Shown: positions 25,302-35,380, numbered from the stretch's first letter. The stretch is 46,113 bases of DNA from Pseudomonadota bacterium (GCA_002862545.1 PKDJ01000130.1:1-46113), one strand, 5' to 3'. The notes: generated from the sequence alone by a model not told the origin. A program made the numbers and translations.

Positions 25302-26062
25302 TCCGCCCCCGGCAGCTCGAGGGCCCGTCCTGCAGGGGACTCGGCGTTCCAGCTCGCGAGCTCGTCAGCCGTGAAGGGATGGTCGCTGTACTGGACGACA
25401 CCGCGGCAGAAGGACTCCACGACCTCTCGAATCTCCTCACCCCAGGTGGTGTCCGTCCGGGTGGCCCAGAAGTCGAAGATCGCCCGCCGACGCTGCGCCA
25501 TGCCCACGAGCTGCGGGGCATCGTCCTCGAGCGGCGTCCCATGCTCCCACAGCGCCTCGAGCTGGTCCGGCAAGGTCGACGCCTTGCGCTCCACCGCGAG
25601 GTCCGAGATTCGCCCGGCCCAGTGGGCGACGTCGTCCTGGGCCAGCTGGGCCGCCGTCGTCTCGACGCCCTGGTGTCGACGCTTGTTCTGCAGCTGGCCG
25701 GCAGGACGAACACACAGCGGCAGCCACAGCACACACCCCGCCCAGGCCAGAGCGCTGTTGCGCTCAGCCCAGGGCATCTCTCGACCCTCGATGCGCACAG
25801 GCTGCCGCTTCACCCGCATGAAGCCGTCTTCTTCGTGGACGACCACCTCCCCGCGATACGGCTGGATGTGCCGGTAGATCGTCTTGTCACCACGTGACTT
25901 CACAAGGGTGAAGCCTGCCTCTCGAAGCTCCGCGTCCACGCGGCGTCGCGCCTCGACGACCAGCAGCTCCCCGTAGACGATCACCTCCTCGGCGACATCG
26001 CCCGCGGGCTCGGCGGTGTCTTGAGCCAAGGCGAGCGCAGCAGCCAGGAAGAGACTCACCAC
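25298..26062 (-). CDS. Hypothetical secreted protein
   Basis: 254 residues with a GTG start and a signal peptide (MVSLFLAAALALAQ). Just after it comes AEEVIVYGELLVVEARRRVD, which looks like the short TonB-box-like opening of TonB-linked proteins but is followed by no plug or barrel. Residues ~40-80 (GFTLVKSRGDKTIYRH through GEVVVHEEDGFMRVK) have a beta pattern; two Cys sit at ~110 and 116 (AGCVLWLPLCV). The rest is helical and basic/acidic without known motif. A related secreted family is common in Myxococcota next to unrelated genes. It overlaps the small gene upstream by seven bases and UbiA downstream by four, so all three are co-translated. Function unknown. Confidence 0.7.
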   Translation of the reverse strand: MVSLFLAAALALAQDTAEPAGDVAEEVIVYGELLVVEARRRVDAELREAGFTLVKSRGDKTIYRHIQPYRGEVVVHEEDGFMRVKRQPVRIEGREMPWAERNSALAWAGCVLWLPLCVRPAGQLQNKRRHQGVETTAAQLAQDDVAHWAGRISDLAVERKASTLPDQLEALWEHGTPLEDDAPQLVGMAQRRRAIFDFWATRTDTTWGEEIREVVESFCRGVVQYSDHPFTADELASWNAESPAGRALELPGAE

Positions 26063-26379
26063 GGTTCTGTGGCGATCGGCGGACTGCCGAGCTCGGCACG
26101 CGCTGCACGCGCCTGCTCCTCGGTCACGTACACTCTGAAGTCGAGCCGCGGATGCTCGCCGAGCAAGGTCGGGGAGGTGCAGAGCACCAGCTGGACGAAG
26201 CCCGAGTCCCGATCGCGCGCGAGGAGGAAGGTCCAGCCGTGAGCGTGGTCACCCGGATTCCGGGTCCAGGCGTCGCGTGACCAGTTGGGCGCAAACCGCC
26301 AGAACCCCTCTCGATCCGGGAGGAAGACGGCCCCTGGCCCCGCGTGTGCGAGGGCCTCGTCGAATGGCGAGCAGAACAT
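26056..26379 (-). CDS. Small hypothetical protein
   Basis: 107 residues, MFCSPFDEALAHAGPGAVFL at the start, then an aromatic-rich region (GFWRFAPNWSRDAW, HAHGWTFLLARDRDSGFVQL) and a C-terminal helix with EEQARAARAEL. No signal peptide and no membrane helix; probably a compact alpha/beta cytosolic protein. I do not recognise the family. It lies 17 bases after the DUF547 gene and overlaps the next gene by seven bases, which argues for a real gene in the same operon. Confidence 0.6.
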   Translation of the reverse strand: MFCSPFDEALAHAGPGAVFLPDREGFWRFAPNWSRDAWTRNPGDHAHGWTFLLARDRDSGFVQLVLCTSPTLLGEHPRLDFRVYVTEEQARAARAELGSPPIATEPW

Positions 26380-26396
26380 GGCCTAGGAGTATCCGG

Positions 26397-27128
26397 TCAC
26401 GACTCCTGCTGGTTGAGCGACCAGTCGTAGTCCTGCCACCCCGCTCCTTCAGCAGCCGCTCTCAGCCGCGCGGCCTCCGCCTCGTCGACAAAGCGCACCA
26501 GAAACCCGACGGCCCCAGCGAGCTTGGGAGCCACGCTGCCCTCCAGCCGGTAGTCCGTAAAGTCCTCTGCATACCAGTCGAAGATCTTCGAGACACGCAG
26601 CTGGCCGTCGACCCATGAGTACGCGTTGCTGCCCGCCCACAGTCGCGCAGCCGTGTCGAGCTGCTGGTCGAGTGTGGCCGCCTCGAGGGCCGCAGGAGGC
26701 AGTGGAGGGCAGCCCTTCGAGGCACAGTTGACGGCGGCGTGTACGCGGCCGTCACCGAGTGGTCGGGCCCTCTGGTGCTCCATGGCATCGAGCGTCAGGA
26801 CCTCGCCAGCGACCGTGAAGGTTCGCCGCTTCCAGACCTCCCCGTCATCGATCTCGAGGATGCTCTTCGGTGGACCCGCGTCGATGACCACCGCCAGAGT
26901 GTGAGCATTGTAGGCGTTGATCCATAGCGCAAGCTGCTCGGGCTTCGACAGCGATGACACCTCCACAGCCTCCAGCGACTGCACGTAGGCTCCGAGCGCC
27001 TCGCGACGCTCACGGAGCCGCTCGTACGACACCCCCGCCCCCGACACGGCGCCCTCCAGGATGGCACTCAGAGGCTTGTGATCGACATTCTGCGCAGCAA
27101 GCGCCACACCGACTGCGAGCGTCCACAT
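26397..27128 (-). CDS. DUF547 family exported protein
   Basis: 243 residues from ATG 27128, chosen because GGAGGG precedes it; the longer frame upstream has no export signal. A signal peptide (MWTLAVGVALAAQ) leads to a DUF547 domain with the family blocks QLALWINAYNAHTLAVV (~75-91), the LDAMEH turn, VHAAVNCASKGCPPL (~137-151) and RVSKIFDWYAEDF (~193-205). The family is widespread in bacteria and plants, has a conserved Asn-Ala-Tyr and Cys-containing centre that suggests an enzyme fold, and has no agreed function. It is the first gene of the minus-strand group ending with the kinase and diverges from enolase; its promoter must lie in 27129-27254. Confidence 0.9.
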   Translation of the reverse strand: MWTLAVGVALAAQNVDHKPLSAILEGAVSGAGVSYERLRERREALGAYVQSLEAVEVSSLSKPEQLALWINAYNAHTLAVVIDAGPPKSILEIDDGEVWKRRTFTVAGEVLTLDAMEHQRARPLGDGRVHAAVNCASKGCPPLPPAALEAATLDQQLDTAARLWAGSNAYSWVDGQLRVSKIFDWYAEDFTDYRLEGSVAPKLAGAVGFLVRFVDEAEAARLRAAAEGAGWQDYDWSLNQQES

Positions 27129-27202
27129 CTGCCCTCCACTTCCCTCGACCCGTCGGGGTCCAGACGTCATCCATTGGCGCAGAATCGTAACGCCGCGCAG
27201 CG

Positions 27203-28996
<1,794 letters not shown>

Positions 28997-29000
28997 GAGA

Positions 29001-29501
29001 CTACTCCGACAGCTCCCAGACCTCGCCGTCGCTCTCGATTCGCCACGGCTCGAGCAGGACCATGTCGTCCGTGAAGAAGTACTCGGAGCGCTTGCCCAGG
29101 TCGATCTCTGTGGAGAACGGAACTTTCTCCGGAGTGATCATGCTCACATAGCCCTCGACGGTCATGTACTCGAAGCTGACGAGGTCGTCGGGGGGTCGAG
29201 GCGCACGGACGAGCACGCGGATGCCCCGGCTGGTGGTGTCGTGCGCCTCGTAGAGAGGCCAGAGCCAGTAGGTGCGCTCCTCCATCAGGAGATTTCCCGG
29301 CTCGGTCTGCTTGATGATCACCGGGTAGTGCGCCATGCCCTTGACACGGACGAATGGGGTCGACAGATCGATGTCGCCCACCGGCAATTCGACAGCCTCT
29401 CCCCTGGGAATCCCCCCGTTTAGGTCGAGCCAGATCCGAGCGCCGACTCCTGCACCCACGATGGTGACGAACGGAACGAAGAACACGAGATAGCGCTTCA
29501 T
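29001..29501 (-). CDS. Hypothetical membrane-anchored protein
   Basis: 166 residues from ATG 29501. The N-terminus KRYLVFFVPFVTIVGAGVGARIW is a positively charged hydrophobic segment, a signal anchor, followed by a ~140-residue soluble beta-rich part: STPFVRVKGMAHYPVIIKQT, NLLMEERTYWLWPLY, GIRVLVRAPRPPDDLVSFEY and EYFFTDDMVLLEPWR. The domain would face the periplasm. I do not recognise it; the strand pattern recalls OB-fold-like, NfeD- or SURF1-like accessory proteins. No good ribosome-binding site is seen before ATG 29501, and an upstream GTG/ATG at 29585 would overlap tldD. It diverges from tldD. Confidence 0.65.
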   Translation of the reverse strand: MKRYLVFFVPFVTIVGAGVGARIWLDLNGGIPRGEAVELPVGDIDLSTPFVRVKGMAHYPVIIKQTEPGNLLMEERTYWLWPLYEAHDTTSRGIRVLVRAPRPPDDLVSFEYMTVEGYVSMITPEKVPFSTEIDLGKRSEYFFTDDMVLLEPWRIESDGEVWELSE

Positions 29502-29562
29502 CAGACACCGGGGAACGACGTGGCGACCAGACGGGGGTAACCTGACGACGGGGAGCGAACGG

Positions 29563-30996
29563 ATGACCCAGCAGACAGCGTCCATCCTCGCGTGGTTCGG
29601 CCAGTTCGGGATCGACGAGGCGGTGATCCGCCAGATCCTCGAAGCGGCGACCCGCGACGGTGTCGACGACGCAGACCTCTACTTCGAGCACAGCATCAGC
29701 ACCGCAGTCGGACTCTCCGACGGCGCCGTGAATCGCGCACACACCTCCATCGACCTCGGGGTCGGAGTTCGGGTCGTCGTGGGTGATCAGGTCGGCTACG
29801 CCTACACCGAGGACCTCTCTCGGACCTCGATGCTCCGAGCCGCACGCACAGCCGCCTCGGTGGCGCGCAGTGGGGGGGCGCCGACGCCCATCGCGACCCC
29901 CTACAGCGCCGGGTCGGACCACTACCCCGTGCACCGCTACTGGTCGGACGTGGATCTCTCGGAGCGCGTGCCCCTGGTCCGGGCTTGGGAGAGCGCGGCC
30001 TTTGCACGCAGCGACGAGATCATCCGAGTCCAGGCTAGCTTCGGCGACACCGACAAGCGCGTGCTCATCGCGCGGGCGGATGGCAGCGTGAGCGGCGACT
30101 ACCGGCCGATGACTCAGGCCCACGTCTCGTGCACGGCCGAGCGGGCTGGTCAGCGCGAGACGGGCTCCTACAACGTCGCGGGCCGGGAGGACCTCTCCTA
30201 CTACGACGCCGCGCGGCAGCAGCGGCTCGTCGAGAACGCCGTCGATCGGGCGCTGCGATCCCTCGAGGCCGGCAAGCCGCCGGCAGGCGAGATGCCCGTG
30301 GTCCTCGCGGCAGGCTCCTCCGGCATCCTGCTCCACGAGGCCATCGGGCATGGCATGGAGGCCGACTTCAACCGCAAGGGCATCTCGATCTACGCCAACC
30401 AGATGGGCAAGCGCATCGCACCCGACGAGGTCACCATCGTCGACGACGCGACGCTCCCCGGAGCACGGGGCTCACTCAACGTCGACGACGAGGGGAGCAA
30501 GACCGAGCGAACGGTCCTCGTCGAGCAGGGCACTCTTCGGTCCTACCTCCACGACCGCATCAGCGCGCGGCACTACGGAGTCGCCCCGACAGGCTCCGGG
30601 CGCCGTGAGAGCTTCCGCCACCCGGTCTTGCCCCGCATGCGCTCGACCTACATGGACGCCGGCCCGCACGACCCGCAGGCCATCATCGCCTCGGTCGAGC
30701 GGGGGCTGTACTGCGAGACGTTCGCCAACGGCTCAGTTCAGATCGGCGCGGGTGACTTCGCCTTCTATGTGCGCCACGGCTACCTCATCGAGAACGGCAA
30801 GCTCACCCGACCCGTGAAGGACGTGAACCTGATCGGCAGCGGTCCGAAGGTCCTCGAGAGCATCGAGATGGTGGGCAACGACCTCGAGATCGACGAGGGC
30901 GGCTGGACCTGCGGCAAGGAAGGCCAAGGTGTCCCCGTGAGTCAAGGGATGCCGACCGTGAAGGTCCGCAACCTGTCCGTCGGCGGAGGTCGCTGA
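29563..30996 (+). CDS. tldD: Metalloprotease TldD
   Basis: 477 residues, normal length. TldD forms a heterodimeric protease with TldE/PmbA that cuts unfolded peptides, matures microcin-type RiPPs and degrades CcdA. The zinc motif HEAIGH (258-263) is intact in ILLHEAIGHGMEAD, and the third ligand is probably Cys450 in TCGKEGQGVPVS near the C-terminus. Family blocks include GLSDGAVNRAHTS early and SGRRESFRHPVLPRMRSTY. The ATG follows a GGGGAG ribosome-binding site; TAACCT (29538-29543) may be its -10. The stop overlaps the tldE start by one base (TGATG), as expected for partners made in equal amounts. No RiPP precursor was seen beside it. Confidence 0.95.
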   Translation: MTQQTASILAWFGQFGIDEAVIRQILEAATRDGVDDADLYFEHSISTAVGLSDGAVNRAHTSIDLGVGVRVVVGDQVGYAYTEDLSRTSMLRAARTAASVARSGGAPTPIATPYSAGSDHYPVHRYWSDVDLSERVPLVRAWESAAFARSDEIIRVQASFGDTDKRVLIARADGSVSGDYRPMTQAHVSCTAERAGQRETGSYNVAGREDLSYYDAARQQRLVENAVDRALRSLEAGKPPAGEMPVVLAAGSSGILLHEAIGHGMEADFNRKGISIYANQMGKRIAPDEVTIVDDATLPGARGSLNVDDEGSKTERTVLVEQGTLRSYLHDRISARHYGVAPTGSGRRESFRHPVLPRMRSTYMDAGPHDPQAIIASVERGLYCETFANGSVQIGAGDFAFYVRHGYLIENGKLTRPVKDVNLIGSGPKVLESIEMVGNDLEIDEGGWTCGKEGQGVPVSQGMPTVKVRNLSVGGGR

Positions 30997-32315
30997 TGAG
31001 CGAGCTGATCGACTTTGCTGCGAGTGCCGTCACACGAGCGCTCGCTCTCGGAGCCGAGGAAGCCCAGGCCCGGGCCAGTCAGGGCAGCCACGTGCAGATC
31101 ACGCGACGCGGTGGCCGGGTCGAGCAAGCGACGGAGGCCACCACACGCGGGCTGGTGCTGTCGGTCCTCGCGGGCGGACGCTTCACGAGCAACAGCACGT
31201 CCGACCTTCGGCCCGAGGCTCTCGACGCCTTCATCCGCCGCTGTGTCGAGGCCGCCTCGTACATCGAGCCCGACCCCGAGCGCGCACTGCCAGCCCCAGA
31301 GGAGTGTGGCCGTGGGGTCTCGCAGGCAGCGCTCGACCAAGATGACCCGGCGTGGCGCGAGCGAACGGCCGCCGAGCGGAACACTCAGGCGGAGGCCCTC
31401 GAGCAAGCGATGGCCTCTCACGCCGACGAGTCGACCATCAGCTCCTCGGTCTGGGTAGCTGACGGTCGCCAGTCTGTCGCGCGCGTGATGTCCAATGGCT
31501 TCGCCGATCAGAACGAGGGGGCGTGGTTCGTCGCTGGCGCCGACACCACGCTTCGTGACGGGGAGAAGCGCCCCGAATCCGGTGCCTCGTACGCCGCCCG
31601 GCACCTGTCCGACCTGCCCGACGTACAGACCATCGCGCGGGAGGCCGACCAGCGCGCGCGGGAGCGCGTGGGAGCCGCTCCCATCGAGAGCGGGTCCTAC
31701 CCCCTCGTCCTGGCCAACCGGGCCGCCGGCCGCATCCTCGGCATCCTCGCCGGTCCGCTCTCGGGCGCCTCGCTCCACCAGCGACGCTCCTGCCTGGCAG
31801 AGCGTGTCGACACCCGGATCGCCTCTCCCGTCCTCACCCTGATCGACGACCCGACCATTCCGAGAGGACTCGCGAGTCAGCCATGGGACGGGGACGGCCG
31901 CATCGCGCAGCGCAGGACCATCATCGACTCCGGGGTGCTGCAGCAGTACTACGTGGGCACCTACCACTCTCGAAAGCTGGGGATGCCGGCGACCTCTACC
32001 GGACGCTCCAACTGGGTCGTCCCACCCGGAGAGCGGTCATGGCAGGACGTAGCCACAGCCTGGCCTCGCGCCATCTACGTGACCAGCTTCTTAGGCGGCA
32101 ACAGCAACGCAGCGAGCGGTGACTTCTCGTTCGGCATCCGTGGGCGCCTCGTCGAGAACGGCGTCCTGACCTCATCCCTTGGGGAGATGAACGTCTCCGG
32201 CAACCTGCTGGAGCTGCTCGAGCGACTCGTGGCCGTCGGCGACGATCCCTGGACCTGGTCCAGCGTGGTCTCTCCGACACTCCTGTTCGACGGTGTCTCG
32301 TTCAGCGGGACGTGA
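30996..32315 (+). CDS. pmbA: TldE/PmbA subunit of the TldD-TldE protease
   Basis: 439 residues, a paralogue of TldD that lacks the HExxxH motif, as TldE should; it completes the active chamber with TldD. Recognisable blocks are RGGRVEQATEATTRGLVLSV in the N-terminal domain, YPLVLANRAAGRILGILAGP where TldD has its zinc helix, SCLAERVDTRIASPVLTLID, and the C-terminal GNSNAASGDFSFGIRGRLVENG shared by both subunits. Its start overlaps the tldD stop. Cytosolic. The next gene on the opposite strand converges with six bases between stops. Confidence 0.93.
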   Translation: MSELIDFAASAVTRALALGAEEAQARASQGSHVQITRRGGRVEQATEATTRGLVLSVLAGGRFTSNSTSDLRPEALDAFIRRCVEAASYIEPDPERALPAPEECGRGVSQAALDQDDPAWRERTAAERNTQAEALEQAMASHADESTISSSVWVADGRQSVARVMSNGFADQNEGAWFVAGADTTLRDGEKRPESGASYAARHLSDLPDVQTIAREADQRARERVGAAPIESGSYPLVLANRAAGRILGILAGPLSGASLHQRRSCLAERVDTRIASPVLTLIDDPTIPRGLASQPWDGDGRIAQRRTIIDSGVLQQYYVGTYHSRKLGMPATSTGRSNWVVPPGERSWQDVATAWPRAIYVTSFLGGNSNAASGDFSFGIRGRLVENGVLTSSLGEMNVSGNLLELLERLVAVGDDPWTWSSVVSPTLLFDGVSFSGT

Positions 32316-32321
32316 GCACCG

Positions 32322-33095
32322 TCAGGGCTGCGCCAGGCGGTCGCTGAATCCGGCAGCGCGGAGAAGCTCCCGGTGCACGGGAGTCTCCACGCCGTGACGG
32401 GCTGCCTGCCTCTGGAACCACCCATCGCGCCAGTCCCAGGCCTTGACCGAGGCTCGCCACTCCGGGACCGAGCGGCTGTAGTCGACGAGCTTGTCCCGCA
32501 GGTACTCCGGGTCGACATCCACACCATGCGCGCAGCGTCCAATCACGCCGAGCTCCCTAGAGAGAGCCAGCAAGGTGTCTGCGTGACGCTCAGCGACCTC
32601 GCCCACCGTGCAGTCGTGCACGGTGCAGAGCAGACCGTGCGCAACGAGCCAGCTCACCTTCTCCAGCTCGTAGAAGGAGAAGCGAGCCCAGTCCACGTCG
32701 CGACTGACGAGTCCCATCGTCCCGAGCCAGCGCGCGACAGCCAGTCCGTGCGGCCCGGAGAACCAAGACGTTCGCCCAGGCTGAACCGGAGCGCCGCGCG
32801 AGGGAACAGCGAAGTAGAGAAGTCCTCGCGTCGCTCGGGCGACGCCGAGCTCGGCCAGGGTCTCGCGGATCATGCCGTTCTGGAGAAACACCAGATCGTC
32901 GCGCCGGTGCTGGGGGGTCGCACGGACCACGTCGGCAAGGTCGGGATTGCGGACTGCGACCACGATCGGATCGCCCTGGGGCCCCGAGAGGGCGTCCCAG
33001 CCCGACTCCCGGTCGATGAGAGTGCACGAGAGCCCATGCTCGGGCGCTCGAGCGGCAAGCGCTGTTCCGACCCGTCCGGCTCCGATCACAATCAT
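32322..33095 (-). CDS. Ketopantoate reductase-like (PanE/ApbA-like) oxidoreductase
   Basis: 257 residues from ATG 33095, with GGAGGAA seven bases upstream; in-frame codons further upstream are rejected. It has a Rossmann NAD(P) motif MIVIGAGRVGTALAAR (GxGxxG), a VVAVRNPDLADVV strand and LVFLQNGMIRETL, which match the QNG motif of ApbA/PanE. In the C-terminal domain, ELEKVSWLVAHGLLCTVHD lines up with the helix carrying the catalytic Lys and the NxxxN pair of ketopantoate reductase: Lys is kept, the Asn residues are not. It is shorter than PanE (~300). So it is a relative with probably another substrate. It diverges from murB; the shared promoter region is only 47 bases. Confidence 0.65.
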   Translation of the reverse strand: MIVIGAGRVGTALAARAPEHGLSCTLIDRESGWDALSGPQGDPIVVAVRNPDLADVVRATPQHRRDDLVFLQNGMIRETLAELGVARATRGLLYFAVPSRGAPVQPGRTSWFSGPHGLAVARWLGTMGLVSRDVDWARFSFYELEKVSWLVAHGLLCTVHDCTVGEVAERHADTLLALSRELGVIGRCAHGVDVDPEYLRDKLVDYSRSVPEWRASVKAWDWRDGWFQRQAARHGVETPVHRELLRAAGFSDRLAQP

Positions 33096-33142
33096 GGCGT
33101 TCCTCCGGGCCGGTGCCTTATCCGGAGTGGCGTGGAGGCCGC

Positions 33143-34066
33143 ATGCCACTCGCGCCTGGAATTGCACGAGCCCTCATCGAGGCAGGTGTCACCGTTCAGG
33201 ATGACGCCCCCCTCGCAAAGCGCACCTGGTGGCGCACCGGGGGCACGGCCGATGGCTTCGCGACGCTCCGCACCGACGCGGAGCTGCGAGCAGCCAGTGA
33301 CGTCTGCGCCTCCCTCGGAGTGCCGCTCTTTCCCCTCGGCAATGCATCCAACCTCCTGGTCTCGGACCGCGGTGTTCGAGGCCTGGTCGTGCGCCTCGCT
33401 GGTGAGCTTGCACACGTCGAGCGCACGTCCACGGGCCTGCGACTCGGCGGCGGCGTGAAGCTCGTCGGACTGGTCCGACGATCCGTGAAGGAGTGCTGGA
33501 CCGGGCTCGAGATGCTCGCGGGCGTGCCTGGAACCGTCGGTGGTGCGGTCACCATGAACGCCGGCACGCGACTGGGCGAGATCTCCGACATCCTGGAGCG
33601 CGTGCGCCTCGTGCACGCGGGCACGTCCCGATGGGTCGAGGCATCCGAGCTACGGCTCGCCTACCGCAGCTCCGACATCGGACCCGAGGGGACCGTGATT
33701 GCGGAGGTCGAGGTGAGGCTGACGCATGCAGACCCGAGCGCAAGTGCAGAGGCCATCGACGAGCACCTCGCCTACCGCGCACGCACCCAGCCCGTCGACG
33801 TGCCGACCATCGGCTCGACCTTTCGCAACCCACCGGGAGATCACGCTGGTCGACTCATCGACGCTGCCGGACTGAAGGGCACGCGCATCGGGGCAGCCGA
33901 GGTATCGACAAAGCACGCGAACTTCCTCATCAACACCGGAGGCGCAACCGCGGATGACCTCCGAAGGCTGATCGAGCACGTCCAAGAGGTCGTCAACGAA
34001 CATCACGGCGTGCGTCTACAGCGTGAGGTTCACTACGCAGGAGACTGGTCACACTGGGAGACGTGA
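33143..34066 (+). CDS. murB: UDP-N-acetylenolpyruvoylglucosamine reductase MurB
   Basis: 307 residues from ATG 33143 (TGGAGG ribosome-binding site; GTG 33113 rejected). It reduces UDP-GlcNAc-enolpyruvate to UDP-MurNAc with NADPH and FAD, an essential step of peptidoglycan synthesis in the cytosol. FAD-binding residues are in TWWRTGG, LFPLGNASNLLVSDRG and EMLAGVPGTVGGAVTMNAG; the catalytic Ser lies in IGSTFRNPPGDHAGRLID and the acid Glu in the C-terminal GVRLQREVHYAG. The short form with this layout is type II. It stands alone, outside a dcw (division and cell-wall) cluster, which is common in this phylum. Confidence 0.95.
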   Translation: MPLAPGIARALIEAGVTVQDDAPLAKRTWWRTGGTADGFATLRTDAELRAASDVCASLGVPLFPLGNASNLLVSDRGVRGLVVRLAGELAHVERTSTGLRLGGGVKLVGLVRRSVKECWTGLEMLAGVPGTVGGAVTMNAGTRLGEISDILERVRLVHAGTSRWVEASELRLAYRSSDIGPEGTVIAEVEVRLTHADPSASAEAIDEHLAYRARTQPVDVPTIGSTFRNPPGDHAGRLIDAAGLKGTRIGAAEVSTKHANFLINTGGATADDLRRLIEHVQEVVNEHHGVRLQREVHYAGDWSHWET

Positions 34067-34145
34067 GCCCCCCCCTTGCGGCTGCTGGCAGGTGCCGTCA
34101 AACTGATGGTGCGGGCCATGCCGTCCGCGTGCCCTCGGGGAGACG

Positions 34146-34769
34146 ATGCTCACGCTCATGATGTTGCTTGCGCCGGCGCTGGCTCACGATGCGTCGACCG
34201 AGGGCTGCCCCCAGTGCCTCTACGAACAGCTCGCGACTCAGGGTGCCGCCGAGCGACCCGAGCGCGGACCCGACACCACCTGGGACCTGTTCGGCGCTGC
34301 GGGCATGATCTACTTCGGTGAAGACGTAGCTTCGCCCTGGGCGACGATGGGTATCGAGGGCTGGCGAGGTCTCTACGTACGCGGCGAGGGGCGCGCCCAT
34401 CCCGACCGCAAGTGGATGGGCCGCGTCGCGGCGGGCTTCGACTTCTTGCCTCGTCAAGAGGGTCTCGACGTCACGCTCGGCGCCTACGCGGGCAACGCGG
34501 CCGTGTGGAACTCGCTGGAGAGCCAGACCACCCAGGTTGGCACCGAGGTTGGCCTCGCCGTGCACGTCGACCGGACCCACGCGCGCGTGCGCCTCCTCGG
34601 TGGCCCCAACTCGGCAACGGGCACACTGCGGCGGGAGGCCGTGTGGAGCCTTGGCTATCGACTGCTGCCGATCCTCGAGCTCCAGGCCCAGGCAGTCGTG
34701 CTCAACCCGGGCACACCAGCGGCACGCGAGACAACGGGTGTAGGCCTCTCGGGAGCCATCGTCTTCTGA
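34146..34769 (+). CDS. Small secreted beta-barrel-like hypothetical protein
   Basis: 207 residues. Signal peptide MLTLMMLLAPALA, then HDASTEGCPQCLYEQL, a CxxC pair suggesting a disulfide or metal site, then repeated amphipathic strands: GAAGMIYFGEDVASPWATMG, GLYVRGEGRAHPDRKWMGRV, LDVTLGAYAGNAAVW, TEVGLAVHVDRTHARVRLLG, ending GVGLSGAIVF with a terminal Phe as outer-membrane barrels do. So I infer a small barrel of about eight strands in the outer membrane. No family name. GGGGAGA lies before the ATG. Confidence 0.7.
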   Translation: MLTLMMLLAPALAHDASTEGCPQCLYEQLATQGAAERPERGPDTTWDLFGAAGMIYFGEDVASPWATMGIEGWRGLYVRGEGRAHPDRKWMGRVAAGFDFLPRQEGLDVTLGAYAGNAAVWNSLESQTTQVGTEVGLAVHVDRTHARVRLLGGPNSATGTLRREAVWSLGYRLLPILELQAQAVVLNPGTPAARETTGVGLSGAIVF

Positions 34770-34880
34770 GGCCTCCGAGCCGCGCTGGATGCCCTCCCGT
34801 CCCTGCAGCAGGTGGTGGCATCGAAACAAGTTCTCGCTTCCAGCGGTTGACCTTCGCCGCGTCGTGAGCAATTTGGCCAC

Positions 34881-34898
34881 TGAATGAGTGCTCATTCA
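34881..34898 (+). promoter_or_regulatory. Perfect FadR/TetR-type operator TGAATGAGTGCTCATTCA
   Basis: Eight-base arms TGAATGAG/CTCATTCA with a two-base centre. The inner pattern TGAATGA-N4-TCATTCA equals the operator described for the acyl-CoA-responsive TetR-family FadR of Bacillus. It ends directly against the AAGGAGG ribosome-binding site (34898-34904) of the next gene, so a bound repressor would cover the start of the transcript. TTGACC at 34847-34852 could be the -35. No regulator gene is in this window. Confidence 0.65.
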
Positions 34899-34911
34899 AG
34901 GAGGCATTGCC

Positions 34912-35334
34912 ATGTTCGGCGTACTCAATGACAAGCTCGACCTCGGAAGCCTGGGCCCCGCGAAGATTCGCGAGCGCGTTCAGCAAGCACGACACGATGC
35001 CCACGTCGCCAAGACCTCCGGCACGGTTCGGCTGTTCACGCTCTCCGTCGACGGTCTCGAGCGCGCCCGCGATCTTCTCGAGCGGGTGCCGAAGCCTGTG
35101 GCCCAGCCGCTCCGGCGGGCGGTGGACGGTGGTCTCGAGCAGTTCACGCGGCTTCCGATCGAAAGCTACGACGAGCTGAACGTCAAGCGGGTCAGCGAGG
35201 CCATCGTCGGACTCTCCGTGGTCGACCTCGAGCGGGTCGAGCGGTACGAGCGGGCGAACAAGGCCCGCAAGACCGTCTTCAAGGCGCTCGAGAAGGAGCG
35301 TGAGCGCCTGCTCGAGCAGCCTGCAGCGGCCTAG
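34912..35334 (+). CDS. Phasin-like helical protein with YDELxV C-terminal hairpin
   Basis: 140 residues from ATG 34912, with a strong AAGGAGG ribosome-binding site; the frame's upstream ATG/GTG inside the operator is rejected. The protein is almost wholly helical and charged, with no signal or membrane part. Residues ~1-80 recall phasin-type amphipathic helices (RERVQQARHDAHVAK, LERARDLLERVPKPVAQPL). Residues ~84-130 (SYDELNVKRVSEAIVGLSVV, ERYERANKARKTVFKALEKE) match a short helix-hairpin module (YDxLxVxxVxxxLxxL...YExxxxxRxTVxxxI) that I know from actinobacterial and granule-associated proteins. The fatty-acid-type operator just upstream fits a role at lipid or polyester granules, but that is inference. 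Confidence 0.6.
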   Translation: MFGVLNDKLDLGSLGPAKIRERVQQARHDAHVAKTSGTVRLFTLSVDGLERARDLLERVPKPVAQPLRRAVDGGLEQFTRLPIESYDELNVKRVSEAIVGLSVVDLERVERYERANKARKTVFKALEKERERLLEQPAAA

Positions 35335-35346
35335 GCTGCTCCGACT

Positions 35347-35380
35347 CCCCGGCTGGGGTCCGCGCCTCGCTGCGCGGTCC
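35347..35380 (+). terminator. Overlapping GC hairpins after the phasin-like gene
   Basis: CCCC-GGCT-GGGG (35347-35358) and CCGCGC (35360-35365)/GCGCGG (35372-35377), the latter extended by a G-C pair set after one mismatch. Lies 12 bases after the stop and before the channel operon. No T-run. Confidence 0.4.

Noticed and set aside
25298-26062. TonB-box-like EEVIVYG as evidence for a TonB-dependent receptor
   Set aside because: No plug or barrel follows; the protein is only 254 residues and mainly helical.
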